Below, piece after piece: positions 1 through 8,357 of a stretch of 64,000 nt of DNA. Below the pieces are notes generated by a model. That model was given only the letters and a program-made list of their open reading frames with translations, was not told the origin of the DNA and searched no databases. The position numbers were made by a program, and so were the translations under genes. This DNA comes from Mageeibacillus sp. (GTDB taxonomy: Bacteria > Bacillota > Clostridia > Saccharofermentanales > Saccharofermentanaceae): positions 1-64,000 of the forward strand of contig JAKVLB010000007.1 of assembly GCA_022484595.1 (NCBI GenBank), written 5' to 3'. Numbering within the stretch: the first letter of the stretch is position 1; each line of letters starts with the position of its first letter.

Positions 1-383
1 ACTGTGCCATTATTGTATGCGACACAATCGAGACCGCCATTGATTTCTCCGAGGAGATAGCGCCGGAACATCTGGAACTTTGCGTCAGAAATCCCGAGGA
101 AACGCTGAAGAGCATTAAGAACTGCGGCGCAGCTTTTCTCGGAAACTATTCACCGGAACCTTTGGGAGATTATTTTGCAGGCCCCAATCACACATTGCCG
201 ACCAGCGGCACCGCGAGATTTTTCTCACCGCTCAACACGGGTGACTTCTACAAGAAAATGAGCGTTATAAACTATAACCGCGAATCGCTTGAACAGACCT
301 ATAAGGATGTCGCGGCATTCGCGGACAGCGAGGGCCTGACCTGCCATGCAGCGGCTGCCAGAGCCAGATTCGAGGAAAAATGA
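1..383 (+). CDS. hisD: Histidinol dehydrogenase, 3' end
   Basis: C-terminal part of HisD, which oxidises L-histidinol to L-histidine in two NAD-dependent steps, the last reaction of histidine synthesis in the cytoplasm. The gene enters from the left edge; its frame begins at base 3, so the ATG-like start in the ORF track is only internal. The retained part carries the family blocks APEHLEL and GPNHTLPT, and the reading frame ends at a TGA that overlaps the hisC start as ATGA, which implies translational coupling. The N-terminus and most of the zinc and NAD site lie outside the window. Confidence 0.96.
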   Translation, partial: CAIIVCDTIETAIDFSEEIAPEHLELCVRNPEETLKSIKNCGAAFLGNYSPEPLGDYFAGPNHTLPTSGTARFFSPLNTGDFYKKMSVINYNRESLEQTYKDVAAFADSEGLTCHAAAARARFEEK

Positions 384-1507
384 GCAGATTCTGGAACAGA
401 AAAATTAATGAGATAGTACCTTATGTGGCCGGAGAACAGCCGCGCCGCGGGACAAAAGTTATAAAACTCAATACCAACGAGAATCCTTTTCCGCCGTCAC
501 CGAAGGTCGCGGAATCGATAGCTCAGTTTGATATTGCGGATCTTCGATTGTATCCCGATACCGATGCGACTCTTGTGGCGGAGGCAATTGCTGCACAGGA
601 AGGCGTGTCTCCGGAACAGATATTTGTGGGAAACGGTTCTGACGAAGTCCTGGCGCTTTGTTTCCAGACTTTTTTTGAGACGCGGGACAACAGCGTGCTG
701 CCTGTTCTTACGCCGGAGTTCTCATACAGCTTCTATCCTGTTTTCGAAGAATTCTATAATATCAAGGCGGCGAAAATACCGCTTCACGAGGAATACAGGC
801 TGGACGCTTCCGACTATGTCGATGTTGCCAATTGCGGAATCTGCATAGCGAATCCGAATGCGCCTACATCCCGTGCAATCGCGCTGGAAGACATCGCCCT
901 GATCTGCAGGAGCAATCCAGACAGTGTTGTAATCATTGACGAAGCCTATGCTTATTTTGAAGAGAAGTATGAGACAGCTGTGAGCCTGCTCGGGCAGTTC
1001 CCCAACCTTTGTGTAGTCAGAACCCTGTCGAAGTCATACAGCCTTGCCGGGCTCAGAGTAGGGTATGCAATTGCTTCGGAAGAGCTGATAGAAGGTCTGA
1101 AGAGAGCGAGGGATTCATTTAACTCCTATCCTATAGACAGGCTCGCGCAGACCGCGGCGGCAGCGGCGATAAATGACCGGAAGTATCACGAGATATGCAG
1201 AGTAAAAATTATTGAGGCGCGTGAGTATACGGTTCGTGAACTGACAAGACTGGGATTTGCCATGCCTGAGTCATCGGCGAATTTCGTTTTCGCAAAACCG
1301 CCTGCAATAATAAGCGCTGAAACACTGTACAAAAATCTTCGCGCAAAGGGTATACTTGTTAGGTATTTCGGCACGCCCGGAATCAGCGATCACTTAAGGA
1401 TAGCGATAGGTACCCGAGAGGAGATGGAACAGTTCATATCGCAGGTTGAGAAGGAGGTAACGGATGTCCAGGATTGCAACAGTTGCAAGGAAGACCAAAG
1501 AGACTGA
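380..1507 (+). CDS. hisC: Histidinol-phosphate aminotransferase
   Basis: PLP-dependent class I/II aminotransferase that converts imidazole acetol phosphate plus glutamate to histidinol phosphate. Visible family features are TNENPFPPSP near residue 31, the GNGSDE motif near residue 85, the DEAYAYF block and the lysine in TLSKSYSLAGLRVGY, which is expected to bind PLP. The 375-residue length is normal. The start overlaps hisD as ATGA. The last about 15 codons overlap hisB, so the C-terminal tail (about 20 residues past the family core) is probably dispensable. Assignment within the aminotransferase family is secure because of the operon. Confidence 0.96.
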   Translation: MSRFWNRKINEIVPYVAGEQPRRGTKVIKLNTNENPFPPSPKVAESIAQFDIADLRLYPDTDATLVAEAIAAQEGVSPEQIFVGNGSDEVLALCFQTFFETRDNSVLPVLTPEFSYSFYPVFEEFYNIKAAKIPLHEEYRLDASDYVDVANCGICIANPNAPTSRAIALEDIALICRSNPDSVVIIDEAYAYFEEKYETAVSLLGQFPNLCVVRTLSKSYSLAGLRVGYAIASEELIEGLKRARDSFNSYPIDRLAQTAAAAAINDRKYHEICRVKIIEAREYTVRELTRLGFAMPESSANFVFAKPPAIISAETLYKNLRAKGILVRYFGTPGISDHLRIAIGTREEMEQFISQVEKEVTDVQDCNSCKEDQRD

Positions 1508-2054
1508 CATCAAGGTTGAAATCAATCTTGACGGAACCGGCAGAAGCAATATCGATACGGGAATAGGCTTTTTCGACCACATGCTTACGGCACTGGCGAA
1601 GCACTCCGGCATTGACATGAATGTTGCCTGCATAGGAGACCTCGACGTTGACAGTCATCACTCCGTCGAAGATACAGGAATTGTGCTCGGAACAGCCGTA
1701 GCACAGGCGCTGGGGGATAAGACCGGAATCAGAAGATTCGGAAGTGCCGCAATTCCTATGGATGAGGCGCTCGGTAAGGCGATAATTGATATATCCGGAA
1801 GACCGTTTATCGTTTTTGATTGCGAATTTGCAGGAGATATGTGCGGACAGATGGATACCCAGCTGTTCGAGGAGTTCTTCAGGAGCTTCGCTTTCAATGC
1901 GGGAATTACGCTTCATATAAGCGCGCCGTACGGAAATAATGATCACCACAAGGCAGAGGCGATGTTCAAAGCCCTTGCCCGCGCACTCCGTGAAGCATGT
2001 GAAGAGGATCCGAGGTTCAAAGGCCAGATTGTGTCCACCAAGGGCAGTCTGTAA
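1464..2054 (+). CDS. hisB: Imidazoleglycerol-phosphate dehydratase
   Basis: Dehydrates imidazole glycerol phosphate to imidazole acetol phosphate; a manganese enzyme in the cytoplasm. The metal-binding histidine blocks FFDHML and DSHHSVED are both present, as is the second half motif NDHHKAEA. This is the monofunctional 196-residue form with no phosphatase domain. The start lies 44 bases inside hisC, but it is well supported: AAGGAGGT stands six bases upstream and the protein begins with the usual RxAxVxRxTKET sequence. The large overlap is unusual and suggests tight coupling to hisC. Confidence 0.97.
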   Translation: MSRIATVARKTKETDIKVEINLDGTGRSNIDTGIGFFDHMLTALAKHSGIDMNVACIGDLDVDSHHSVEDTGIVLGTAVAQALGDKTGIRRFGSAAIPMDEALGKAIIDISGRPFIVFDCEFAGDMCGQMDTQLFEEFFRSFAFNAGITLHISAPYGNNDHHKAEAMFKALARALREACEEDPRFKGQIVSTKGSL

Positions 2055-2085
2055 ATCAGTTATTACAATATCGGGAGGATATTTT

Positions 2086-2967
2086 ATGTTAATCAAAGAC
2101 ACAAGTTTCATCGACATGCCGGTTTTTGCGCAGGGCAAGGTCAGGAATATTTACGATCTGGGCGATTCGCTTCTCATGGTTGTAACAGACAGAATATCGG
2201 CGTTTGACGTCATTTTCGACGAGCTGATTCCTGACAAGGGAAGGGTGCTCAGCTCGATTTCAGCGTTCTGGTTCGACTACACCAAAGATATAATCCCCAA
2301 CCATGTTATTTCCACAAATCCCGCCGAGTATCCCAATGGCTTTGACAAATACAGGGAAGAGCTTGAAGGCAGATCAATGCTCGTCAAAAAGGTTGCAATG
2401 CTTCCTGCCGAGTGTATTGTAAGAGGCTACCTCGAAGGTTCCGCGCTCAAGGAATACAGACAGTCCGGCACAGTCGGCGGCGTATTGATGCCGGAAGGCC
2501 TCGTTCAGGCTGATAAGCTTCCTGAGCCTGTCTTCACTCCGTCAACAAAAGAAGAGACCGGTCACGATATCAACATTACATACGACAGACTTGTTGAAAT
2601 ACTTGGCGAAGATACTGCAAAGCAGCTTCGCGACGCTTCGCTCAACCTCTACAGGAAGGTCTCTGATTTCGCACTGACAAAGGGTCTTATACTTGCAGAT
2701 ACGAAGTTTGAGTTCGGCAAGATTGACGGCAAGCTCGTCGTGGCAGATGAGATGTTCACTCCTGATTCCTCCAGATTCTGGGATGCCGCGGATTATCAGC
2801 CGGGAAGAGCGCAGAAGAGCTTTGACAAGCAGTTCTTAAGAGAATGGCTTGAGACACTGGATTGGGATAAGACATATCCGGCTCCGCACCTTCCGAAGGA
2901 AATCATTGACAAGACCGCGGACAAATACAGGGAGTGCTACAGCCGTATAACCGGAAAGGAAATCTGA
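2086..2967 (+). CDS. purC: SAICAR synthetase (phosphoribosylaminoimidazole-succinocarboxamide synthase)
   Basis: Joins CAIR and aspartate with ATP to make SAICAR in purine synthesis. The ATG at 2086 follows GGGAGGA with ideal spacing and gives 293 residues beginning MLIKDTSF; the upstream extension in the ORF track reads through hisB and is false. Family blocks include GKVRNIYDLGD (nucleotide loop), TDRISAFDVIF, ECIVRGYLEGSALKEY and DTKFEFG. It sits in the same direction between hisB and hisH, so it is very likely in the histidine transcript. The link is chemical: HisF releases AICAR, which is also made just downstream of PurC. Confidence 0.97.
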   Translation: MLIKDTSFIDMPVFAQGKVRNIYDLGDSLLMVVTDRISAFDVIFDELIPDKGRVLSSISAFWFDYTKDIIPNHVISTNPAEYPNGFDKYREELEGRSMLVKKVAMLPAECIVRGYLEGSALKEYRQSGTVGGVLMPEGLVQADKLPEPVFTPSTKEETGHDINITYDRLVEILGEDTAKQLRDASLNLYRKVSDFALTKGLILADTKFEFGKIDGKLVVADEMFTPDSSRFWDAADYQPGRAQKSFDKQFLREWLETLDWDKTYPAPHLPKEIIDKTADKYRECYSRITGKEI

Positions 2968-2968
2968 T

Positions 2969-3571
2969 TTGATAGCCATAATTGACTACAAAATGGGTAA
3001 TCTCGGATCGGTGAGGAAAGCGCTGACGCACCTTCACTATGATTCGGTCATAACATCCGATCCGTCAGTGATAGCAGCCGCATCCGGAGTGATTCTTCCG
3101 GGTGTCGGAGCGTTCGGACCCGCGATGAAGAACATCAGGGCCGCAGGACTCGATAATGTTATCAAAGGGATTGCAGAAAAGGGGACACCGTTTCTCGGAA
3201 TATGTCTGGGCATGCAGCTCCTGTTTGATTCATCTGAAGAGAGCGAGTCTGTAAAAGGACTCGGAATAATTCATGGCAGAGTCCTGAGATTTCCATCAGA
3301 GCGCGGACTTAAGGTTCCGCAGATGGGGTGGAACAGGCTAACGAAGGTAACAGGATCACTTCTCACCGAAGGCGACTATGTTTACTTTGTTCATTCCTTT
3401 TATTGCTGCCCCGACAATGAGTCAGATTGTGCGGCATATACCGACTACAGCGTCAGATATTGCAGCGCCGTTGAGCGCGGCAATATTTTCGCCACACAGT
3501 TCCATCCGGAGAAGAGCGGCGAGGCCGGTCTTGAGATTCTGAACAGATTTGCCGGGAGGACGAGACAATGA
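2969..3571 (+). CDS. hisH: Imidazole glycerol phosphate synthase, glutaminase subunit
   Basis: Class I glutamine amidotransferase subunit that supplies ammonia to HisF. The nucleophile is the cysteine in GICLGMQ (about residue 78), and the His and Glu of the triad lie in FHPEKS near the end; the N-terminus IIDYKMGNLGS is typical. The start is TTG, two bases after the purC stop, with GGAAAGGA upstream; no better ATG exists. The 200-residue length fits the stand-alone subunit. The stop overlaps hisA as ATGA. Its partner is encoded as the N-terminal half of the hisF-hisI fusion two genes downstream. Confidence 0.97.
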   Translation: MIAIIDYKMGNLGSVRKALTHLHYDSVITSDPSVIAAASGVILPGVGAFGPAMKNIRAAGLDNVIKGIAEKGTPFLGICLGMQLLFDSSEESESVKGLGIIHGRVLRFPSERGLKVPQMGWNRLTKVTGSLLTEGDYVYFVHSFYCCPDNESDCAAYTDYSVRYCSAVERGNIFATQFHPEKSGEAGLEILNRFAGRTRQ

Positions 3572-4281
3572 TAATTCTTCCTGCAATCGACCTGATAGGC
3601 GGCAAATGTGTCCGGCTGAGACAGGGCAGATATGATGATGTTACTGTTTACAGTGATGACCCGGTTTCGCAGGCGGAAAGTTTTCGCGACGCAGGTGCGC
3701 AATGGATTCACATCGTCGACCTTGACGCAGCCAAAAGCGGCATTCCGGAAAACTTCAGAATAATCTCCGAGATTGCCCGCACAACCGGGCTTAAAGTTGA
3801 TACCGGAGGCGGAGTGCGCAACATGGATACCCTGAGCCGCTGGATTGAAGATTACTCGGTGTCACGCGTTGTGCTCGGCACGGCGGCGGTTAAGGATCCG
3901 GAATTTACGAGACTTGCGATCGAGCGTTATCATGAGAAGGTCGCAATCGGAATAGATGCCCACGACGGTTTCGTTTCTGTTGACGGCTGGACTTCGGATT
4001 CAAAGCTTTGCGCTATTGACTTTGCCCTCATGATGAAGGATATAGGCGCTTCAACGGTTGTATTCACCGACATAGGAAGAGACGGCATGCTTACAGGTCC
4101 GGCAGTTGAAGCTACGGCTGAGATGGTCGCCAGAACCGGGTTAGACGTCATAGCGTCAGGCGGAATCGGCTGTGACGAGGATATTTCCGCGATAAAAGAG
4201 TCGGGGTGTGCCGGAGTCATTGTCGGGAAAGCCATTTACGAGGGAAGGGTGAATCTTAGAAAATGCTTACAAAACGTATAA
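3568..4281 (+). CDS. hisA: ProFAR isomerase
   Basis: Isomerises ProFAR to PRFAR, a (beta/alpha)8 barrel enzyme of histidine synthesis. The N-terminal [14 protein letters not shown] contains the catalytic aspartate; the second catalytic aspartate is in TDIGRDGM, and phosphate-binding loops GGGVRN and ASGGIG are visible. Length (237 residues) is standard. It overlaps hisH by four bases at the start and hisF by 19 bases at its end, so the three genes are probably translated as a coupled set. Confidence 0.97.
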   Translation: MIILPAIDLIGGKCVRLRQGRYDDVTVYSDDPVSQAESFRDAGAQWIHIVDLDAAKSGIPENFRIISEIARTTGLKVDTGGGVRNMDTLSRWIEDYSVSRVVLGTAAVKDPEFTRLAIERYHEKVAIGIDAHDGFVSVDGWTSDSKLCAIDFALMMKDIGASTVVFTDIGRDGMLTGPAVEATAEMVARTGLDVIASGGIGCDEDISAIKESGCAGVIVGKAIYEGRVNLRKCLQNV

Positions 4282-5381
4282 TCCCCTGCCTGGACGTCAA
4301 AGACGGCAGAGTCGTCAAGGGCGTAAATTTTGTGTCGCTTCGAGATGCCGGAGATCCTGTCGAGTGTGCGAAAACATATAATCTTTCAGGTGCCGACGAA
4401 CTGGTTTTTCTTGATATCACCGCCACATTGGAATCGCGCGACACCACGGTTGATATGGTCAGGCGTGTTGCATCGGAGGTTTTCATTCCGTTTACTGTGG
4501 GCGGAGGAATCAGGACCTGCGACGATATAAGGCTGATGCTCAATGCGGGTGCCGATAAAGTATCGCTCAACTCCGCAGCTGTCAGCAATCACGGATTTGT
4601 CCGGGAGGCTGCCCGGATGTTCGGGTCACAGTGCATCGTAGTTGCGATAGATGTCAAGGCGAGAGATTACGGGTTTGCTTCAGGCTATGAGGTTGTAATT
4701 GCGGGCGGAACACAGCCCACAGGTATAGATGCACTGGAATGGGCGCACCGCGTCGTTGAGCTCGGATGTGGCGAGATTCTGCTTACATCGATGGACAAAG
4801 ACGGAACCAAATCCGGTTATGACAACAGAATCACCTCGATGATTTCCGGCTCTGTAGGGGTTCCGGTTATAGCGTCAGGCGGAGCGGGTTCACTTGAAGA
4901 TTTCGCGGAAGCCATCAATACAGGCAAGGCTGACGCGGTTCTCGCGGCGAGTCTCTTTCATTTCGGCGAGATTAAAATCAACGATCTGAAAGATTATCTG
5001 AGCGGACGTGATATACCGGTCAGACAGATACCGCGAACTCTTGATATGTGGTCGCACATGAAGAAAAACAGTGACGGTATGGTTGTTGCGATAACACAGG
5101 ACTTTGCAAGCGGCGAAGTTCTTATGACGGCATATATGAACTACGAGGCCTTTAAACTTACATGCGAGACGGGATACATGCACTACTATTCGCGTTCGCG
5201 CAAGCAGCTGTGGAAGAAAGGCGAGACTTCGGGTCATGTCCAGAGAGTCGACAGCTGCCGGATTGACTGCGACAGAGATACTCTGCTATACAGGATAGAT
5301 CAGACAGGCGCCGCGTGCCATACCGGGAACAGATCGTGTTTCTATACCCCGCTGGACACATGGGATCTTGGCACCGATTAG
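4263..5381 (+). CDS. hisFI: HisF-HisI fusion: IGP synthase cyclase plus phosphoribosyl-AMP cyclohydrolase
   Basis: One unbroken frame of 372 residues encodes two enzymes. Residues 1 to about 250 are His[18 protein letters not shown] at the start, TVGGGIRT, and [12 protein letters not shown] with the second catalytic aspartate, ending with LFHFGE. Residues about 265 to 370 are His[37 protein letters not shown], and the zinc-ligand region DCDRDTLL and [13 protein letters not shown] short linker near [17 protein letters not shown] joins them. HisI acts early (PRA-CH) and HisF later in the pathway, so the fusion joins non-consecutive steps. HisE is separate just downstream, unlike the common HisIE fusion. 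Confidence 0.94.
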   Translation: MLTKRIIPCLDVKDGRVVKGVNFVSLRDAGDPVECAKTYNLSGADELVFLDITATLESRDTTVDMVRRVASEVFIPFTVGGGIRTCDDIRLMLNAGADKVSLNSAAVSNHGFVREAARMFGSQCIVVAIDVKARDYGFASGYEVVIAGGTQPTGIDALEWAHRVVELGCGEILLTSMDKDGTKSGYDNRITSMISGSVGVPVIASGGAGSLEDFAEAINTGKADAVLAASLFHFGEIKINDLKDYLSGRDIPVRQIPRTLDMWSHMKKNSDGMVVAITQDFASGEVLMTAYMNYEAFKLTCETGYMHYYSRSRKQLWKKGETSGHVQRVDSCRIDCDRDTLLYRIDQTGAACHTGNRSCFYTPLDTWDLGTD

Positions 5382-5456
5382 TGACAGACCTGACGCCCGG
5401 CTTCAGGCATTTCCCAAACCGGTACAGATATACAAACGAAGCAGGAGGATATACAG

Positions 5457-5735
5457 ATGGATATCATGAGAGAACTTTACAGCGTAATTGCCGACCGCAA
5501 GGCAAACCCGGTGGAGGGTTCGTATACGAATTATCTTTTCGACAAGGGCACGGACAAGATATCGAAAAAACTCGGTGAAGAAGCCGTCGAGACTGTTATC
5601 GCCGCGTCCCAGCGTGACCGCAAGGCTACGATTCAGGAGATTGCAGATCTTGAATATCATCTTCTTGTGCTCATGGTCGACAGGGGCATTACACTCGATG
5701 ATGTTGAAGCAGAATTAAGATCAAGAAGAAGTTGA
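5457..5735 (+). CDS. hisE: Phosphoribosyl-ATP pyrophosphatase
   Basis: Removes pyrophosphate from phosphoribosyl-ATP, the second step of histidine synthesis. The 92-residue all-helical protein shows the MazG-like metal motif KLGEEAVETVIAA and the later EIADLEYHLLVLM helix. Start ATG follows GCAGGAGGA with eight-base spacing. It stands alone because its usual fusion partner HisI is attached to HisF here. It is the last gene of the histidine operon in the window; the following promoter begins directly at its stop codon. Confidence 0.96.
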   Translation: MDIMRELYSVIADRKANPVEGSYTNYLFDKGTDKISKKLGEEAVETVIAASQRDRKATIQEIADLEYHLLVLMVDRGITLDDVEAELRSRRS

Positions 5736-5765
5736 TTGACTTTTGCAGTAGGACTGTGATACAAT
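5736..5765 (+). promoter_or_regulatory. Sigma-70-type promoter for rpmG-secE-nusG
   Basis: TTGACT, an 18-base spacer and TACAAT lie immediately after the hisE stop codon and about 100 bases before rpmG. This separates the translation gene cluster from the histidine operon. Seen directly; activity is inferred. Confidence 0.75.
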
Positions 5766-5868
5766 CTTCAAGCTAAACCCATAGAGGTCTTCTTTTAGTG
5801 CGCAAATTTGCGCCGCCTAAGACCGTGATTAATAGGGGCTCGGACAATAATTTCGGAGGTATCAGACC

Positions 5869-6033
5869 ATGGCAAAGGCCGGTGCGCGTGATAAGATCAC
5901 TCTTGCATGCACAGAATGCAAGCAGAGAAACTATCAGACATTTAAGAACAAGAAGAACGATACAGAAAGGCTTGAGCTGAAGAAGTACTGCCCTTTCTGC
6001 CGTAAGCACACGATTCATAGAGAATCCAAGTAA
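5869..6033 (+). CDS. rpmG: Ribosomal protein bL33
   Basis: 54-residue large-subunit protein, too short for the ORF track. The product starts [17 protein letters not shown] and carries two CxxC pairs (CTEC and CPFC), so it is the zinc-binding form. The start is preceded by TCGGAGGT. It is followed after 18 bases by secE, the usual rpmG-secE-nusG order in Firmicutes. The upstream spacer contains the promoter. Confidence 0.95.
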   Translation: MAKAGARDKITLACTECKQRNYQTFKNKKNDTERLELKKYCPFCRKHTIHRESK

Positions 6034-6051
6034 TTTCGAAGGATAAATGCA

Positions 6052-6393
6052 ATGGCGGATAAGAAAGCTAACATCTTTAAGCGTACAGGCAAGAAGTTCG
6101 GCGAGGTGATTGCGGAGCTTAAGCGGGTCGTATGGCCCACTAAGGAGAAGCTCGCAAAGACTTCCGCTGTTGTTCTGCTTGTTATTGTATTCTTCGCTGT
6201 ATATCTGACACTCATTGGCCAGGGCGGCCGCTGGGTTCTGGATAAGATCGGTTTCTACGATACAGTCGAGACATCTGCTACCGAGAGTTCCGCTTCCGAT
6301 ACAGTTGCCTCTGAATCTGCAACAGCGTCAGAGACCGCAGCTTCCGCGGAGTCCGTAACAGAATCCGTGGTTAACGAGAGCAGCGAAGGCTGA
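6052..6393 (+). CDS. secE: Preprotein translocase subunit SecE with acidic C-terminal tail
   Basis: Essential membrane subunit that clamps SecY. The amphipathic helix and hinge motif AELKRVVWPTKEK (about residues 22 to 34) and one membrane helix, SAVVLLVIVFFAVYLTLI, are typical. After the core ends near residue 70 there is a tail of about 40 residues made almost only of Ser, Thr, Ala, Glu, Val and Asp. Most Firmicute SecE proteins of this type are 60 to 75 residues and lack it. With the helix orientation of SecE, the tail should be outside the cell. Its role is unknown. Confidence 0.94.
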   Translation: MADKKANIFKRTGKKFGEVIAELKRVVWPTKEKLAKTSAVVLLVIVFFAVYLTLIGQGGRWVLDKIGFYDTVETSATESSASDTVASESATASETAASAESVTESVVNESSEG

Positions 6394-6411
6394 TTTACAG
6401 GAGTAATATAA

Positions 6412-6960
6412 ATGCCGGAGAATAACGAGGCCAAGTGGTATATAATACACACTTTTGGCGGATATGAGAAGAAAGTAAAGATGTCCATTGAGAGCTATGC
6501 GCAGGCGCAGGGTATGCAGGACATCATTCAGGAGGTTTTCCTTCCGACTGACGTGGTTGTCGAGACTAAGAACGGCAAACGCAAGGAGAAGGAAGTGCTT
6601 CGTTTTCCCAATTATCTATTTCTCAAGCTCGTGTACGGCAACAATGATAAGCTTGATAAGGAACTCTGGTACAGAATCCGCAACACCAACGGCGTTACGG
6701 GATTTGTAGCACCTGATCCCAACAAGCCGATTCCGATGACGGAAGAGGACCAGATCAAGATGGGTCTTATCGTTCCTACAGTGGTTGAGGTTGATTACCA
6801 GATCGGCGATCTTATCATTATTACTGACGGTCCGTTCAAGGACAACAAGGCAGTGGTCAAGGATATCAACGCCGAGAAGCAGCAGGTTACGGTCACAGTA
6901 TCAATGTTCGGTCGTGAGACGCCTGTCACACTTGATTTCATCAAGGTGAGAAAGGTCTGA
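6412..6960 (+). CDS. nusG: Transcription termination/antitermination factor NusG
   Basis: Elongation factor that binds RNA polymerase and couples transcription to translation or Rho. The N-terminal NGN domain begins KWYIIHTFGGYEKKVK and includes NTNGVTGFV; the C-terminal KOW domain spans about residues 125 to 180 with GDLIIITDGPFKDNKAVVKDI. Length of 182 is standard. It follows secE after 18 bases with GGAG upstream. The gene is part of the rpmG-secE-nusG transcript and probably continues into rplK. Confidence 0.96.
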   Translation: MPENNEAKWYIIHTFGGYEKKVKMSIESYAQAQGMQDIIQEVFLPTDVVVETKNGKRKEKEVLRFPNYLFLKLVYGNNDKLDKELWYRIRNTNGVTGFVAPDPNKPIPMTEEDQIKMGLIVPTVVEVDYQIGDLIIITDGPFKDNKAVVKDINAEKQQVTVTVSMFGRETPVTLDFIKVRKV

Positions 6961-7021
6961 TTAAGGTTTATTGGAGTGCATACTGCACTTTATATAAAAA
7001 TATTTTTGGGAGGTGGCCAAT

Positions 7022-7447
7022 ATGGCTAAGAAAGTCACAGGCTATGTAAAATTACAGATCCCTGCAGGCAAAGCAACACCAGCGCCGCCGGTAGGACCAG
7101 CTCTTGGACAGCACGGTATCAACATCGCGCAGTTTGTCAAAGAGTTTAATGAGAGAACAGCGAAGGATGCAGGACTCGTTATTCCTGTAATTATTACGGT
7201 TTATGCAGACCGTTCCTTTACATTCATCACAAAGACTCCGCCGGTACCCGTTTTGCTTAAGAAGACTGCAAAGATCGAGAAAGCATCCGGCAGACCTAAT
7301 ACAGAAAAGGTTGCTACGGTATCTATGGATGATTGCAGACAGATTGCACAGATTAAGATGCCTGATGTAAATGCAGCAGACGTTGAGGCTTGCGCAAGAA
7401 TGGTTGCAGGCACGGCACGTTCCATGGGAATTGTCGTTAAGGACTGA
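7022..7447 (+). CDS. rplK: Ribosomal protein uL11
   Basis: Large-subunit protein of the GTPase-associated centre. The true start is the ATG in GGGAGGTGGCCAATATG, giving 141 residues beginning [20 protein letters not shown]; the earlier GTG in the ORF track lies in the Shine-Dalgarno region. The [13 protein letters not shown] block and the C-terminal RNA-binding domain ending MGIVV are typical. A small hairpin (AGTGCA-TAC-TGCACT) lies in the 61-base leader after nusG; no terminator is evident there. Confidence 0.97.
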   Translation: MAKKVTGYVKLQIPAGKATPAPPVGPALGQHGINIAQFVKEFNERTAKDAGLVIPVIITVYADRSFTFITKTPPVPVLLKKTAKIEKASGRPNTEKVATVSMDDCRQIAQIKMPDVNAADVEACARMVAGTARSMGIVVKD

Positions 7448-7462
7448 GAAAGGAGATAGAGC

Positions 7463-8155
7463 ATGAAGACTGGTAAAAGATATGCTGAAATAGCAAAGTT
7501 CGTAGACCGCACTACACTCTATGATCCTTCTGAAGCCGTAAAGCTTGTTGTTGCAACAGGCAAGGCAAAGTTCGATGAGACTGTAGAGCTTCACGTACGC
7601 CTGGGCGTAGATTCACGTCATGCTGACCAGCAGGTCAGAGGCGCTGTAGTACTTCCTTACGGTACAGGCCGTACAAAGAAGGTTCTCGTACTTGCAAAGG
7701 GTCCCAAGGCTGATGAAGCTAAGGCAGCCGGCGCTGAGTATGTAGGCGATGATGACATGATTGAGAAGATCCAGAAAGAGAACTGGTTTGATTTTGACGT
7801 AATCATTGCAACACCTGATATGATGGGCAAGTTAGGCCGTCTTGGTAAGGTCTTGGGTCCTAAGGGCCTGATGCCTAACCCTAAGGCAGGAACAGTAACG
7901 ATGGATGTTACAAAGGCTGTTAACGAAGTTAAGGCCGGTAAGATCGAGTACAGACTTGACAAGGCTAACATTATTCACTGCCCGATCGGCAAGGTTTCCT
8001 TCGGTGAAGAGAAGCTCGCCGAGAACCTTAAGGCAATAATGGATGCAATCGTTAAGGCAAAGCCGTCCGCAGCAAAGGGACAGTACATCAAGAACTGTTC
8101 AATTGCTTCAACAATGGGCCCCGGAATCAAGGTTAACGCCCAGAAGTTCGGCTGA
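7463..8155 (+). CDS. rplA: Ribosomal protein uL1
   Basis: 230-residue L1 stalk protein, and in many bacteria the translational repressor of its own operon. It starts [17 protein letters not shown] after AAAGGAGAT and carries the hallmark [19 protein letters not shown] segment. It follows rplK by 15 bases. Downstream is a 200-base leader ahead of rplJ rather than direct continuation. Confidence 0.97.
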   Translation: MKTGKRYAEIAKFVDRTTLYDPSEAVKLVVATGKAKFDETVELHVRLGVDSRHADQQVRGAVVLPYGTGRTKKVLVLAKGPKADEAKAAGAEYVGDDDMIEKIQKENWFDFDVIIATPDMMGKLGRLGKVLGPKGLMPNPKAGTVTMDVTKAVNEVKAGKIEYRLDKANIIHCPIGKVSFGEEKLAENLKAIMDAIVKAKPSAAKGQYIKNCSIASTMGPGIKVNAQKFG

Positions 8156-8174
8156 TAAAAAACAATTAAATACC

Positions 8175-8323
8175 AATCTGCCAAAGACAGCAGGTGAACG
8201 CAGGCTTAACCGCGTTCTTAAATGTGCCACTTAACAGCGGGCATAGCCGGCCGAGGAAGATGAGATACTTTTCGCGAAGTACTATTCTGCCCCTGCGCTG
8301 CTGTTTTTGGCGCAGGGGTTTTT
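8175..8323 (+). promoter_or_regulatory. L10 leader (L10-L12 autoregulatory RNA) with attenuator
   Basis: The spacer before rplJ contains the conserved sequences of the ribosomal L10 leader RNA, including CAAAGACAGCAGGTG, the AGCGGGCATAGCC region and CCGAGGAAG. It ends in a terminator hairpin. In the known family, the L10-(L12)4 complex binds the leader and lowers rplJ-rplL expression. Recognised by sequence pattern; a covariance model search (Rfam L10_leader) would confirm it. Confidence 0.88.
8290..8323 (+). terminator. Attenuator terminator ahead of rplJ
   Basis: A nine-pair stem CCCCTGCGC/GCGCAGGGG with an 11-base loop is followed by TTTTT, only 35 bases before the rplJ start. It belongs to the L10 leader and is expected to reduce read-through when L10 is in excess. 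Confidence 0.88.
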
Positions 8324-8357
8324 AATAGCAAAAATAACACAAGGAGGAAAACCGAAT

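Noticed and set aside
1939-2085. N-terminal extension of PurC in the ORF track
   Set aside because: It reads hisB in another frame; the real start has GGGAGGA and matches the PurC N-terminus.
7052-7594. 180-residue antisense ORF across rplK and rplA
   Set aside because: It is antisense to two conserved ribosomal genes and has composition of a shadow frame.
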